In this document: positions 36,520-45,545 of the stretch, piece by piece
Layout: every line of letters begins with the position of its first letter
How positions within the stretch are numbered: position 1 is the stretch's first letter
Assembly (NCBI GenBank): GCA_965224285.1
Contig: OZ245043.1
Span: 1,240,001-1,304,000 of the forward strand
From: JAJCYK01 sp965224285
GTDB lineage: Bacteria > Bacteroidota > Bacteroidia > Cytophagales > Cyclobacteriaceae
DNA: 64,000 nt
Direction of reading: 5' to 3'
Notes under the pieces: generated by a model
The model's input: the letters and a program-made list of their open reading frames with translations, nothing else
What the model was told of the DNA's origin: nothing
Databases searched by the model: none
Position numbers and translations under genes: made by a program

Positions 36520-37263
36520 TCAGCAATACTTAAGGAAATGATGATAGACCAGATCCGGATCGATCAGCTTGTCAGGATAATTTTTAAAGAATTCAGGGTG
36601 CCATTGCACACCCATTACTTTACCGGGTTCACTGCCCGTCCAGTGGAAGGCTTCGATCAAATCATCTTCCAGGCAGGTAGCCAATACTTCCAATTCATTT
36701 CCCAATTTCTTTACCCCCTGATGATGAACGCTGGTAACCCAGTACTCTTCAGATTTAGGGTGCAGCTTATCTAATAGTTTATCTCCTTCCAGGATCAACT
36801 GGTGCCTTATCCGGTCGTATTGAACTGCGTCTCTATGCACCACCCCATGATTATACTGGGTTTCCAGATCTTGATATAGAGTTCCCCCAAAGTATATGTT
36901 CATCAGTTGAAATCCCCGGCAGATGCCCAGCACGGGCTTGTGGTTTTGTACCGCGAAGTGTAACACTTTTAGCTCATAGTCATCGCGAAATCGATCACCG
37001 AACCAGCGGCTATTGGGCAGAGGCTGCTCCCCGTAGCTAAGAGGAGCGATATCTGTCCCCCCTTGAAAAACGAATCCATCACATTGAGCGAGGAACTCCT
37101 CCAGTTCGCCCTGAGGAAAGTTGGGGATCAGTATGGGCAGCGCACCAAATCGATGTAGGTATTCAGCCATGTTTTGTTCGATATAGGCCAGGGTTTTTGG
37201 ACCAAAAACCGTCCTATCCTCATCTGGATACATAAAAGCTGCCGTGACCCCTATCTTTTTCAT
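36520..37263 (-). CDS. Class I amidotransferase-type hydrolase (peptidase C26, PuuD-like)
   Basis: This 247-residue stand-alone glutamine-amidotransferase fold has its nucleophile Cys115 in LGICRGFQL and its His-Glu in GVQWHPEF. The FQGGTDIAP block is typical of PuuD-type gamma-glutamyl-GABA hydrolases. It should hydrolyse a gamma-glutamyl amide, releasing glutamate. Its start overlaps the stop of the iron alcohol dehydrogenase by 4 nt. It would be the releasing step of the gamma-glutamylation route. Confidence 0.87.
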   Translation of the reverse strand: MKKIGVTAAFMYPDEDRTVFGPKTLAYIEQNMAEYLHRFGALPILIPNFPQGELEEFLAQCDGFVFQGGTDIAPLSYGEQPLPNSRWFGDRFRDDYELKVLHFAVQNHKPVLGICRGFQLMNIYFGGTLYQDLETQYNHGVVHRDAVQYDRIRHQLILEGDKLLDKLHPKSEEYWVTSVHHQGVKKLGNELEVLATCLEDDLIEAFHWTGSEPGKVMGVQWHPEFFKNYPDKLIDPDLVYHHFLKYC

Positions 37264-38387
37264 TCCAGACTTTCTAAATATAAATCGTTTATTTGATCCC
37301 GGTTTGCCGGCCTGGGATTACTGGGAAGACAAAAATCCGTAAGCGCCAGATCCACCAGTGCAGGAATATGTTCCCGGCTGACTCCCACTTCTGTTAATTG
37401 GGTAGGCAGTCCCAAAGTCATATTCAGTTCTAGAAGAGCAGCCTTTAATTTCTCCGCCCGTTTCACATTCAATGCGTGGGCCATTTCCCTAAATTTGTCA
37501 GGTCTGGCCAGCCGGTTGAACTCCATGCCATAAGGCAGGTTGATGGCATTCGCCAAACCGTGATGCATATCCATTAGCGTGGATAAGGGATGTGAAAGAG
37601 AATGAACTATGCCCAGGCCTTTCTGAAAGGCTACTGCTCCCATCAGGGACCCCATCATCATATTATGCCTTGATTCTTTATCCGGCAGTTTTACTGCCAC
37701 CGGTAATGATTTACCGATCATTTTGATCGCTTCCAGAGCGATGCCATCGCATAAAGGTTGATTTCCATTAGCTATGTAAGCCTCCATATTATGCGTCAGG
37801 GCATCCATCCCGGTGGCCGCGGTAACCTCCCTGGGTAGATCGTAAGTCAGTTCAGGATCCGCAAATACCTGCTGCGCCATCAAACTGGGATGAAAAAGAA
37901 TGCGCTTTCTCTTGGATTGATCTTCGGAAATTATAGCTGCTCGTCCTACTTCGCTTCCTGTTCCCGAGGTGGTGGGTACCGTTATGAAAGGCGGAACGGG
38001 CTCAGTAATATTTTCACTCCCCCCTTCCAGATCATCGTAGTTGAAAAGATCACCTTGATGATTAATACTTAAGGCGATAGCACGGGCAGTATCCATGGCT
38101 GCTCCTCCACCGAGTCCGATAATACTATCACAGCTATTCAGATAAGCTTCCTTCCCCCCCTCCACATCGGATTTTAAGGGATTTTTGTGAATGTCAGCAT
38201 AAACCTTGGTGGTAATATGCTGGTGGTGGAGAGACTGAATGATGCTTTTGAAAAAAGTCAATTCCCGGACCGTGGAGTCGGTCACTATCAATGGCTTGGT
38301 CAGGCCCTGCATTTTCAGGTAATCAGGGAGCTCTTTGACCGCACCTTCACCAAAAAGAATACTGGTGGGAAAGCTGAGGGAATACAT
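37260..38387 (-). CDS. Iron-containing alcohol dehydrogenase
   Basis: This 375-residue group III alcohol dehydrogenase has the NAD-binding region GLGGGAAMDTARAIA and the metal region GMDALTHNMEAY, with the further His residues in GIVHSLSHPLSTL and MHHGLANAINLP. It starts in overlap with the stop of the synthetase gene (1 nt) and overlaps the hydrolase gene. In this context it would oxidise the hydroxyl of a gamma-glutamylated amino alcohol. Such a step is not needed for putrescine, which points to an amino-alcohol substrate. Confidence 0.88.
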   Translation of the reverse strand: MYSLSFPTSILFGEGAVKELPDYLKMQGLTKPLIVTDSTVRELTFFKSIIQSLHHQHITTKVYADIHKNPLKSDVEGGKEAYLNSCDSIIGLGGGAAMDTARAIALSINHQGDLFNYDDLEGGSENITEPVPPFITVPTTSGTGSEVGRAAIISEDQSKRKRILFHPSLMAQQVFADPELTYDLPREVTAATGMDALTHNMEAYIANGNQPLCDGIALEAIKMIGKSLPVAVKLPDKESRHNMMMGSLMGAVAFQKGLGIVHSLSHPLSTLMDMHHGLANAINLPYGMEFNRLARPDKFREMAHALNVKRAEKLKAALLELNMTLGLPTQLTEVGVSREHIPALVDLALTDFCLPSNPRPANRDQINDLYLESLE

Positions 38388-39748
38388 CAGATAATTTCAA
38401 AATATCGTTTTAATTCCCAATCGGTAACCACCGGAGCAAACTGACGGTATTCCCATTCCCGGGTTTGGGTGAAATGGTTGACAAATTCCTCACCGAACAG
38501 TTCCCGGGCTATCTCAGATTCCTTCATTATTTTGGTGGCTTGCTCCAGGCTTGAGGGTAAATTTCCGTATTGGTCATCCCGGTACCCGTTTCCTTCGGTA
38601 GGTGACTGGTTTAAAACCAATTCCTTGCGTATACCATACAGTCCTGATGCCAAAGCCGCAGCCATGGCCAGGTAGGGATTTACATCAGAGCCAGGAACCC
38701 TGGTCTCCAAGCGAGTGGATTTATCCGATCCCGGTATAGCCCTCAATGCCACAGTCCTGTTATCAATCCCCCAAGTCAAGGTAGTAGGAGCCCAGGCGCC
38801 TTCTACCAACCTCTTATAGCTGTTGATATTGGGGGCATACATGGGCAATATCTGAGGAAGGCAATACAATTGGCCAGCCAGGTAATTTTTCATCAGTGCA
38901 CTCATTTGATGTTCGCCTTCGGGATCATGAAACAGATTGGTATCAGATTCGGCATCCCACAAGCTTTGATGAATATGACCACTACAACCTGGATAATTAG
39001 AGTTCCATTTGGCCATAAAACTAGCCATATAACCATGGCTATAAGCAATTTCTTTAACCCCGGTTTTAAACAATACCGCACGATCAGCAGCGGTCAGAAT
39101 GTCACTGTACAAGATGGCGGCCTCATAAACGCCCGGACCGGTCTCAGTGTGTATTCCTTCAATAGGAATGTCGAATTGTTCCATTTTATCAAATAGATCC
39201 TGGAAGAACTCGCTTTCCATGGAACTCCGTAAGATACTATACCCGAACATCCCCGGGGTGATGGGTTGGATACGCCTAAAACCTTTTTCCTCCAATTGCT
39301 CTGGCGTTTCCGCAAAATTAAACCACTCGAATTCCTGAGAAAATATGGGCTTGATCCCCGATGACAGGCACCCGTCGCAAATATTCTTCAGCAAGCTCCG
39401 GGGGCATATCGCTGCTTCATTGAAATCAGCTAATACCAAAGGCAACCCATCTTCCCAGGGGATAGTACGAATGGTATAGGGATCCAGCAATGCCGGGGCA
39501 TCCGGATATCCAGTATGCCATCCAGTGTAGTCCGTATTGTCATAAGCAACATCTGAAGAATCCCAGCCAAACACCACATTGCAAAATCCGAACCCCCCTT
39601 CTACTATACCATTGAATTTGTCCAGGCTCACTACTTTACCCCGCAGGATGCCGTCGATATCAGCTATAGCGATTTTTACCTTGTTGGCTTTGCTTTCTTT
39701 TATTATACGCAGCATTTCCTCCTGCTGCTTACTGGCACTCAATCTCAT
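38387..39748 (-). CDS. Glutamine-synthetase-family gamma-glutamyl-amine ligase
   Basis: This 453-residue GS catalytic fold is close in type to PuuA/GlnA4/IpuC ligases, which join glutamate to an amine with ATP. It has an N-terminal beta-grasp (KVKIAIADIDGILRGKVV), HTETGPGVYEAA, SGHIHQSLWD, INSYKRLVEGAWAP and the catalytic LETRVPGSDVNPYLA. The surroundings (permease, alcohol and aldehyde dehydrogenases, hydrolase) argue for catabolic glutamylation of an amino alcohol rather than ammonia assimilation. The gene begins 55 nt after the permease. Confidence 0.86.
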   Translation of the reverse strand: MRLSASKQQEEMLRIIKESKANKVKIAIADIDGILRGKVVSLDKFNGIVEGGFGFCNVVFGWDSSDVAYDNTDYTGWHTGYPDAPALLDPYTIRTIPWEDGLPLVLADFNEAAICPRSLLKNICDGCLSSGIKPIFSQEFEWFNFAETPEQLEEKGFRRIQPITPGMFGYSILRSSMESEFFQDLFDKMEQFDIPIEGIHTETGPGVYEAAILYSDILTAADRAVLFKTGVKEIAYSHGYMASFMAKWNSNYPGCSGHIHQSLWDAESDTNLFHDPEGEHQMSALMKNYLAGQLYCLPQILPMYAPNINSYKRLVEGAWAPTTLTWGIDNRTVALRAIPGSDKSTRLETRVPGSDVNPYLAMAAALASGLYGIRKELVLNQSPTEGNGYRDDQYGNLPSSLEQATKIMKESEIARELFGEEFVNHFTQTREWEYRQFAPVVTDWELKRYFEII

Positions 39749-39803
39749 ATCGTCAGTTCTTTTTTATTCAATTTAGAATTTTTTAAGGTTGACCTATGTC
39801 ATT

Positions 39804-41129
39804 TTAGTGATTATCCTTTGCTTCCAAAGCAAAACGATACCAGATGAAAGCCGCACCCAGTATCCCGAAATAAATTAACGCCAAGTAAAAACTATATACT
39901 ATCAGGGCAATCAGCGCTACTGTAGCTATTAGTAAGGCCGCACCGGGAAACCAGGGATATAAGGGAACCTTAAATGGGCGTTCCAGATCGGGCTCTTCTC
40001 TGCGTAAGGCAAATAAAGAGATCATCGACACTATGTATAAGGTCAGTGCTCCAAAGCAGGCAATGGTAATGATCTCCCCGGTCTTGCCGGTAAGGAGAGC
40101 TATAATTCCTATGGCCATATTGAAAATAAGAGCGGTATAAGGCGTTCGAAACTTCGAGTGGATCTTGCCTAGGATACGGGGACCAAAACCCTCTTTACCA
40201 AATTCATAAGTTGCCCTTCCGGCGGCTAAAATGATACCGTGAAAAGAGGCTATTAAGCCCACCAGGCCAATGGATATCAACAGATGATACAAAAAGTGGC
40301 CCTCTCCTACTATTTGCTTCAAGGCTAATGGCAGGGGCTTATCAGATGCCGGGGCGCCCGGTTCCGGATATACCACTGCCTCCCAACCTCCTATCCCAAC
40401 AGCAGACGAGAAAGTAAGAATACAAAGGATCACCAAAGTGGTAATAGCCGAGCCAAACCCGATCAGCACATTGCGCTGTGGGTTTATAGTCTCTTCAGCT
40501 ACATTGGCTACCCCTTCAATCGCCAGGAAGAACCAGATGGCAAAAGGGATGGCCGCAAAGGCTCCCTGGTACCCATTTGGTAAGGCATTGATCTTCAAAT
40601 TCTCATACTCAAAATGAGGTAGGCTGACCCCGGCGAATATTAGCAGCTCCCCAACCGCCAAAATAGTGATCACCAGTTCAAAGCTTGCTGCAACCTTAAC
40701 TCCCCGAATGTTGAGTGCGGTGAATATTAGGTAGCTCACAATAGCGATGGGTAAAATGGGGATTGTAGTAACAAAGTCGTTGAAATAAGCACCCATGGCA
40801 AAGGCGATAGCCGGCGGGGCAAAAATAAACTCGATGTTTTGAGCCATGCCAGCTAAAAATCCCCAACGTTTGCCCAATGCGCGGTGGGCATAATCGAAGG
40901 CCCCTCCGGCCTTGGGAATGGCACAGGCTAGCTCAGTGTAACCGAAAGTAAAGGTTACATACATGATGATAATAAAGAAAGTGGCGATCGCCAGACCCAG
41001 GGTACCACCCTGCTCAAGCCCCAGGTTCCAACCAAAATACATCCCAGAGATCACATACCCTACTCCCAGTCCCCACAACATGAGAGGTCCAAGGGTCCTT
41101 TTTAAGCGGTGATCCTGGTTTTCAGTCAT
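39804..41129 (-). CDS. eat: APC-family permease, ethanolamine-permease type
   Basis: This 441-residue, twelve-helix amino acid/amine permease shows the segment GVGYVISGMYFGWNLGLEQG, which I recognise from ethanolamine permeases (the Eat group of the APC superfamily). AIPKAGGAFDYAHRALG and EGVANVAEETINPQR also fit. It would import ethanolamine or a related amino alcohol. It starts one base after the M28 peptidase stop and leads the ligase/dehydrogenase genes, which fits a dedicated uptake step. The gene symbol is by family type, not a shown orthology. Confidence 0.82.
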   Translation of the reverse strand: MTENQDHRLKRTLGPLMLWGLGVGYVISGMYFGWNLGLEQGGTLGLAIATFFIIIMYVTFTFGYTELACAIPKAGGAFDYAHRALGKRWGFLAGMAQNIEFIFAPPAIAFAMGAYFNDFVTTIPILPIAIVSYLIFTALNIRGVKVAASFELVITILAVGELLIFAGVSLPHFEYENLKINALPNGYQGAFAAIPFAIWFFLAIEGVANVAEETINPQRNVLIGFGSAITTLVILCILTFSSAVGIGGWEAVVYPEPGAPASDKPLPLALKQIVGEGHFLYHLLISIGLVGLIASFHGIILAAGRATYEFGKEGFGPRILGKIHSKFRTPYTALIFNMAIGIIALLTGKTGEIITIACFGALTLYIVSMISLFALRREEPDLERPFKVPLYPWFPGAALLIATVALIALIVYSFYLALIYFGILGAAFIWYRFALEAKDNH

Positions 41130-41130
41130 G

Positions 41131-42780
41131 CTATTTCATGTATCCGTCCCGGATTGATTTAAACTCGGAGCCTTCCTTCCATTCCGGAAATTCAGTCTCG
41201 TTGGCCAGTTTATTTCCAATATTATAAAATAACCTGGTATCCTGAACCATACCCTGAATATTCCAGGTTTCTGGAGTGTATTCGTCGGAAGGCTTATGAT
41301 AGCGCTCTGCCGTATAAGCCTCCTTTTGTTTTCGGCCCCAGTCTTTGCCCTGATCTTCACTGTCCAAACCACCTTCTGCATATAAAGCCGGAATGCCTAT
41401 CTTGGCAAAACTGAAATGGTCCGATCTAAAAAAATAACCCTTTTCCGGTTCCTGATCAGGTACAATATATCTTCCCTGTGCAGCCGCCGCTGCTTCCGCA
41501 TAATCATCCAATTCGGATTGTCCATAACCGATGACAACCAAATCTTTAGTAGGTCCGTAGCTGCCCAGCGCATCGATGTTAAGATTGGCCACGGTTTTTT
41601 CCGCTGGGAATAGGGGGTTAGCCGCATAATAGGCTGATCCCAGCAACCCTTGCTCCTCAGCAGTAACCATCAGGAATACCACGCTCCTTTCAGGCGGTGG
41701 CTGACTCTCTGCAAAGGCCTGGGCTATCTCCAGTAAGGCAGCCACTCCACTGGCATTGTCTTCCGCTCCATTGTAAATAGAATCGCCGTTTACCGGCTCG
41801 CCTATGCCCAAATGATCCCAATGAGCAGAATAAATAATATACTCATCAGGCCTGGCGCTCCCTTCTACCATGGCAACCACATTGCGGGACTGGTCCCGGT
41901 TGATAGTGTTTTTCAGATTAACATTGAATGTCAGGTTAAGAGGTACCGCTGTAAAGGAGCTATCACTTGCCTGCTGCATAATTTCTGCGGGCTGTCCCGC
42001 CATTTCCAATAGCCGCAAAGCGATGTCCTGGGTAATCCAGCCCTCGACTTTGCACCGCGATGAATTATTATCCTCAGCCAGCAGGTACTGATTGGGACCT
42101 GACCAGCCGGCCCGCACTACTGCCCAGGGATATCCCGCCGGACCATCATCATGAACTATCAGAATGCCGGCAGCCCCTTGACGTGCCGCCTCCTCATACT
42201 TGTAGGTCCACCTGCCGTAATAGGTCATGGTGTTTCCCTTGAAAAATTCGGAATCCTCGGTACCATAACCAGGGTCATTGACCATTACCACTACGGTTTT
42301 CCCTTCTACATCCAGGCCCTGGTAATCATCCCACTGATACTCCGGAGCCACAATGCCATAACCGGCAAATATCAGTTCAGATTCCTCTACGGTAACCTCA
42401 TCAGTCACTTGCCGGGTTAATCCCACGAAATCATCCAGGTAGGTTAGTTCCAACTGTTGGCCGTTACCTTGGATATTGGCGGGGCCGCCCGGTACTGAGT
42501 TTATTTCCACCAGTGGGACCTCCTGGGTAAATTGTCCATTATTACCCGGTTTTAAACCCATATTTTCGAACTCCTGGACCAAATAACCAACGGTCTTTTC
42601 TTCTCCCGTAGTAAAAGGCATCCTTCCCTGGAATTCATCCGAAGCCAGTATTTCAATGTGTGCGCTTAACCCACTTCCCTCTATGAGAGACTGACCCGTA
42701 ACCTCTTCACCTCCTGATGCCCCACAAGATGTTAAAAATACTAGCAGGGGTATAAACCCCAGTAAATTGATCTTGCTCAT
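41131..42780 (-). CDS. Lipoprotein M28-family aminopeptidase with PA domain
   Basis: This 549-residue lipoprotein (lipobox FLTSC, Cys19) has a protease-associated insert (about 140-260) and an M28 zinc peptidase core. Metal ligands show in SAHWDHLGIG, NGAEDNASGVAAL, VTAEEQGLLG, NIDALG and RSDHFSFAKIG. It would release N-terminal residues in the periplasm or outer membrane. It is the first gene of the long minus-strand run. Peptide breakdown upstream of gamma-glutamyl handling fits scavenging, though coupling is inference. Confidence 0.9.
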   Translation of the reverse strand: MSKINLLGFIPLLVFLTSCGASGGEEVTGQSLIEGSGLSAHIEILASDEFQGRMPFTTGEEKTVGYLVQEFENMGLKPGNNGQFTQEVPLVEINSVPGGPANIQGNGQQLELTYLDDFVGLTRQVTDEVTVEESELIFAGYGIVAPEYQWDDYQGLDVEGKTVVVMVNDPGYGTEDSEFFKGNTMTYYGRWTYKYEEAARQGAAGILIVHDDGPAGYPWAVVRAGWSGPNQYLLAEDNNSSRCKVEGWITQDIALRLLEMAGQPAEIMQQASDSSFTAVPLNLTFNVNLKNTINRDQSRNVVAMVEGSARPDEYIIYSAHWDHLGIGEPVNGDSIYNGAEDNASGVAALLEIAQAFAESQPPPERSVVFLMVTAEEQGLLGSAYYAANPLFPAEKTVANLNIDALGSYGPTKDLVVIGYGQSELDDYAEAAAAAQGRYIVPDQEPEKGYFFRSDHFSFAKIGIPALYAEGGLDSEDQGKDWGRKQKEAYTAERYHKPSDEYTPETWNIQGMVQDTRLFYNIGNKLANETEFPEWKEGSEFKSIRDGYMK

Positions 42781-42866
42781 AACGTTTTTTTGTATTCCTG
42801 CCTAAAGAAATTCAATTATCAGGTGAAATAAAAATGATGACTAACAAAGAAAATGGAAGGCGTGGC

Positions 42867-43568
42867 TCACACCCTGGGAAAGGGGACCATAGAGAGATAA
42901 ATATCCACCAGCCTCCTTTGGGGGTATCCCAGGAAATAAAATAAGTAAACCACAAAATAAGCCAGCTGCAGTCGGTAAGGGCCATTTTTACGATACTTAC
43001 GAGCTGAAGTTAACACATAACCCGACAGTACTTTAAATCTAGATAAGCGGGACAGTCTATGTATAATGTCCTGATCTTCAAATAAAAACATCGTTTCTTT
43101 AAACCCTTTACTGCAATTAAATAATTCCTTCCTTACAAACAGGCTTTGATCACCGAACCTCAGAGCATTCCAATTAAAACGAGTGAACCAGCTATTGAAT
43201 TTCAGAAACCAGTGATTCCAATCAAATTTTAAGCGAAAGCATCCACAATTATATCCTTTTTGTATAGCCTGGCAGATCTTAGCGGCAAAATCAGGGGGCG
43301 GAAAGGTATCGGCATGCAAGAAATAAAGCACATCCCCTTCAGCTTCTTCAGCACCTAAATTCATCTGTTTGGCCCGGTTTCGCAGATCGGTGACCAAAAC
43401 TTTGGCGCCCAGAGATTGGGCCAATGTACAGGTATGATCATCACTTCCGCCATCCACCACAATTATTTCCCTTATTAAATGAGCAGAATTATCCAATAAG
43501 AGGTATTTAATTAATCTTGGTATGTTAATGGCCTCGTTTAGTGTAGGTATTATTACACTGATCCTCAT
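42867..43568 (-). CDS. Family 2 glycosyltransferase (TIGR04283-like)
   Basis: This 233-residue GT-A fold has ISVIIPTLNEA, the nucleotide-binding VVDGGSDDHT, the DXD-like FLHADTFPP and GDQSLFVRKELF. It matches the TIGR04283 group, named from arsenosugar loci but common elsewhere. A C-terminal hydrophobic stretch (AYFVVYLFYFLGY) suggests membrane association. The donor and acceptor are unknown. It follows the lipoprotein gene by 2 nt. Confidence 0.85.
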   Translation of the reverse strand: MRISVIIPTLNEAINIPRLIKYLLLDNSAHLIREIIVVDGGSDDHTCTLAQSLGAKVLVTDLRNRAKQMNLGAEEAEGDVLYFLHADTFPPPDFAAKICQAIQKGYNCGCFRLKFDWNHWFLKFNSWFTRFNWNALRFGDQSLFVRKELFNCSKGFKETMFLFEDQDIIHRLSRLSRFKVLSGYVLTSARKYRKNGPYRLQLAYFVVYLFYFLGYPQRRLVDIYLSMVPFPRV

Positions 43569-43570
43569 GT

Positions 43571-44320
43571 CTAAAGGGGCTCGACTTTTATATTCTCCAA
43601 CTCGATACGGGAAAGAAGTTTAAGGTAGTCCTCTTGATAAAGCAGGTGATAATCCTCCAGGGGTATTTCGGGATCAGACTCCCGGTAATTTTCGTAATCC
43701 GAAAACCGGATCCCTCCCACGGTTCTGATATTATATGGCGCCCTGAAGCGCAACCCGCCGCCATCAGTATAGTATCGGTAGGCCAAGTATTCCATGGTCA
43801 GGTTTTCGGTGTCGATCCAATAAACGAATCGATCCTGATGATCCTCTCCACCCCCTTCTTCCTGGAAGGTAACTTCGATCATATGGTAGGAGCGGGAATT
43901 AACGACTGCTTCTCCCAAATAGGCTTTTTTCACCGCAGGGTCATTCAACTTATAAGGGAGCAAGGCGAAATAGGCTACGGAATTTACTGAACGGGCATAT
44001 GCCGGAGCTTTTTTAACGGTATCCGTGATACCCTGCTCATTCAGATATCGCTGAAAGCCCTGGTTGGTAAGCACATCCCGTATATTCCCTGTGCTGTCAC
44101 TGAAATGACGTTCGTATTGGAAACGCTCGCCGTCGTGAATAATCACATAATGCCGGTCGCGAAAATCAAAGCTGATCCTGACAGATTGATAGGCTTCCCC
44201 ACCGTGATTTTCAATTGCAGCATCAATAATACGCTGGGGGTCTGGGCTTGAATGACATGCCATCAAACCGATTAAGGCTACAAATAAGGTATTCCTACTC
44301 AGCATAGAGCTTAGGCGCAT
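43571..44320 (-). CDS. Lipoprotein of the DUF6503 type
   Basis: This 249-residue lipoprotein has its lipobox at LIGLMAC (Cys22). The mature part starts with RIIDAAIENHGGEAY, a pattern seen in periplasmic LolA-like or DUF6503 proteins, and is otherwise beta-rich. The function is unknown; a lipid- or lipoprotein-carrier fold is possible. It is co-transcribed with the glycosyltransferase. Confidence 0.7.
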   Translation of the reverse strand: MRLSSMLSRNTLFVALIGLMACHSSPDPQRIIDAAIENHGGEAYQSVRISFDFRDRHYVIIHDGERFQYERHFSDSTGNIRDVLTNQGFQRYLNEQGITDTVKKAPAYARSVNSVAYFALLPYKLNDPAVKKAYLGEAVVNSRSYHMIEVTFQEEGGGEDHQDRFVYWIDTENLTMEYLAYRYYTDGGGLRFRAPYNIRTVGGIRFSDYENYRESDPEIPLEDYHLLYQEDYLKLLSRIELENIKVEPL

Positions 44321-44417
44321 TTTTACTTTTTCTCCACCTATTAATGACTAAAAATGCCCTATAGTTCCAATATAAAAGAAATTAAGTGGTTTTACCTAGT
44401 GCATTAGACTAGTGGGG

Positions 44418-45545
44418 TCAATTGTCGTCCAGATAGCAATTGACCAGGGTGATCAAGGCCATAGCAGTGGCTAACAAAGGATCGTCCTCCTTACTAATGG
44501 CTCCTGCAGCATTCTGAAAGCTTCCGTCGCCTCGCTGCTGAGCCATGAGCCACTGTCCCGGATAAGAGGTGGTAACTAATCTGTCTGGGTATATCCGATG
44601 CACTTCCGATCTCACCATAAGATGGTAGAATCGCATGGCCGATGACCAGCCTTGAGGGGTTTCCAAGCCCCAATCAAACCAACCAGAGTGGTTCTCCAGC
44701 CAGGATAAAGCCTCCATTTGACCTTGCGCTATACCTGCCAAATGCAGAGCCAGAAAACCATCACAAGTTGCGGTGGGATAGCTAATCGCAGCACTATCCC
44801 TCATTCCGGCTTTATTAGCAGGCATGATCACCGTTGAGTAATGAAATCCTCCGTCACTATATCTTTTGGCATTCCTGGAATCTGGTCCATTGGTTTTCAA
44901 TACTCCTTGTGACCTTGCCAAGAATATTTCAACATCAGGCAACAGGCGGTCAATAGGATATTGCGAGGTAGTCAGTGCCTGAATAATGCGCCGGGTATGA
45001 CTTAGATCTACCTGCCCCGCGATGCCTGATGGCAGCTGATCTTCGCCAAATCCCCAACCCCCATAGGCGGCATGATCCGGCGAAATTCCTCGTAATTCCG
45101 TAAACTGCTGGGCTGTTAAGTATTGCTGGAGCTTGAGAATTCTCAAGGAATCAACGCTGTTCTCCCCATAACTACTCAACAACATCAGCGCATAGGCGTT
45201 GGCATAATTAGGGTATTCCAGAATCCCTGGTTTGGGAAATCCCAATCGGTCCTGCTGGTCAATGGTTGATCTCAAATATTCCAAACTCAGGTTAACTTTA
45301 CTCTGATCTAAGGGATAACTTGATTCCGGCACCTGCAATAAAACCCATAGGATAAACGGGGTCAAAGCGTGACCGGCGCCCATGACCCGGTGGGTGCGGC
45401 TACGCCATGCCCCATCTTTATCCTGCTGTGACCACAAGTAGCTGCAAGCCTGGCCAACCACCTGCTCAAGAGTGTTTTCTGCGGGAACGCCACAGGCGGT
45501 CAACCAAATCCACAATATCCCCGCCAGAATGCTACTTTTTCTCAA
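44418..45545 (-). CDS. Alpha/alpha-toroid (prenyltransferase/squalene-cyclase-like) lipoprotein
   Basis: This 375-residue lipoprotein (lipobox WLTAC, Cys18) is built of alpha/alpha-barrel repeats with QW-like motifs: LWSQQDKDGAWRS, AYGGWGFGEDQ, YSDGGFHYSTV and LMAQQRGDGSFQN. These repeats are shared by squalene cyclases, prenyltransferase beta subunits and thioester proteins. No DXDD cyclase acid motif is seen, so it may be a binding or structural protein. It overlaps the upstream toroid gene by 14 nt. Confidence 0.78.
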   Translation of the reverse strand: MRKSSILAGILWIWLTACGVPAENTLEQVVGQACSYLWSQQDKDGAWRSRTHRVMGAGHALTPFILWVLLQVPESSYPLDQSKVNLSLEYLRSTIDQQDRLGFPKPGILEYPNYANAYALMLLSSYGENSVDSLRILKLQQYLTAQQFTELRGISPDHAAYGGWGFGEDQLPSGIAGQVDLSHTRRIIQALTTSQYPIDRLLPDVEIFLARSQGVLKTNGPDSRNAKRYSDGGFHYSTVIMPANKAGMRDSAAISYPTATCDGFLALHLAGIAQGQMEALSWLENHSGWFDWGLETPQGWSSAMRFYHLMVRSEVHRIYPDRLVTTSYPGQWLMAQQRGDGSFQNAAGAISKEDDPLLATAMALITLVNCYLDDN

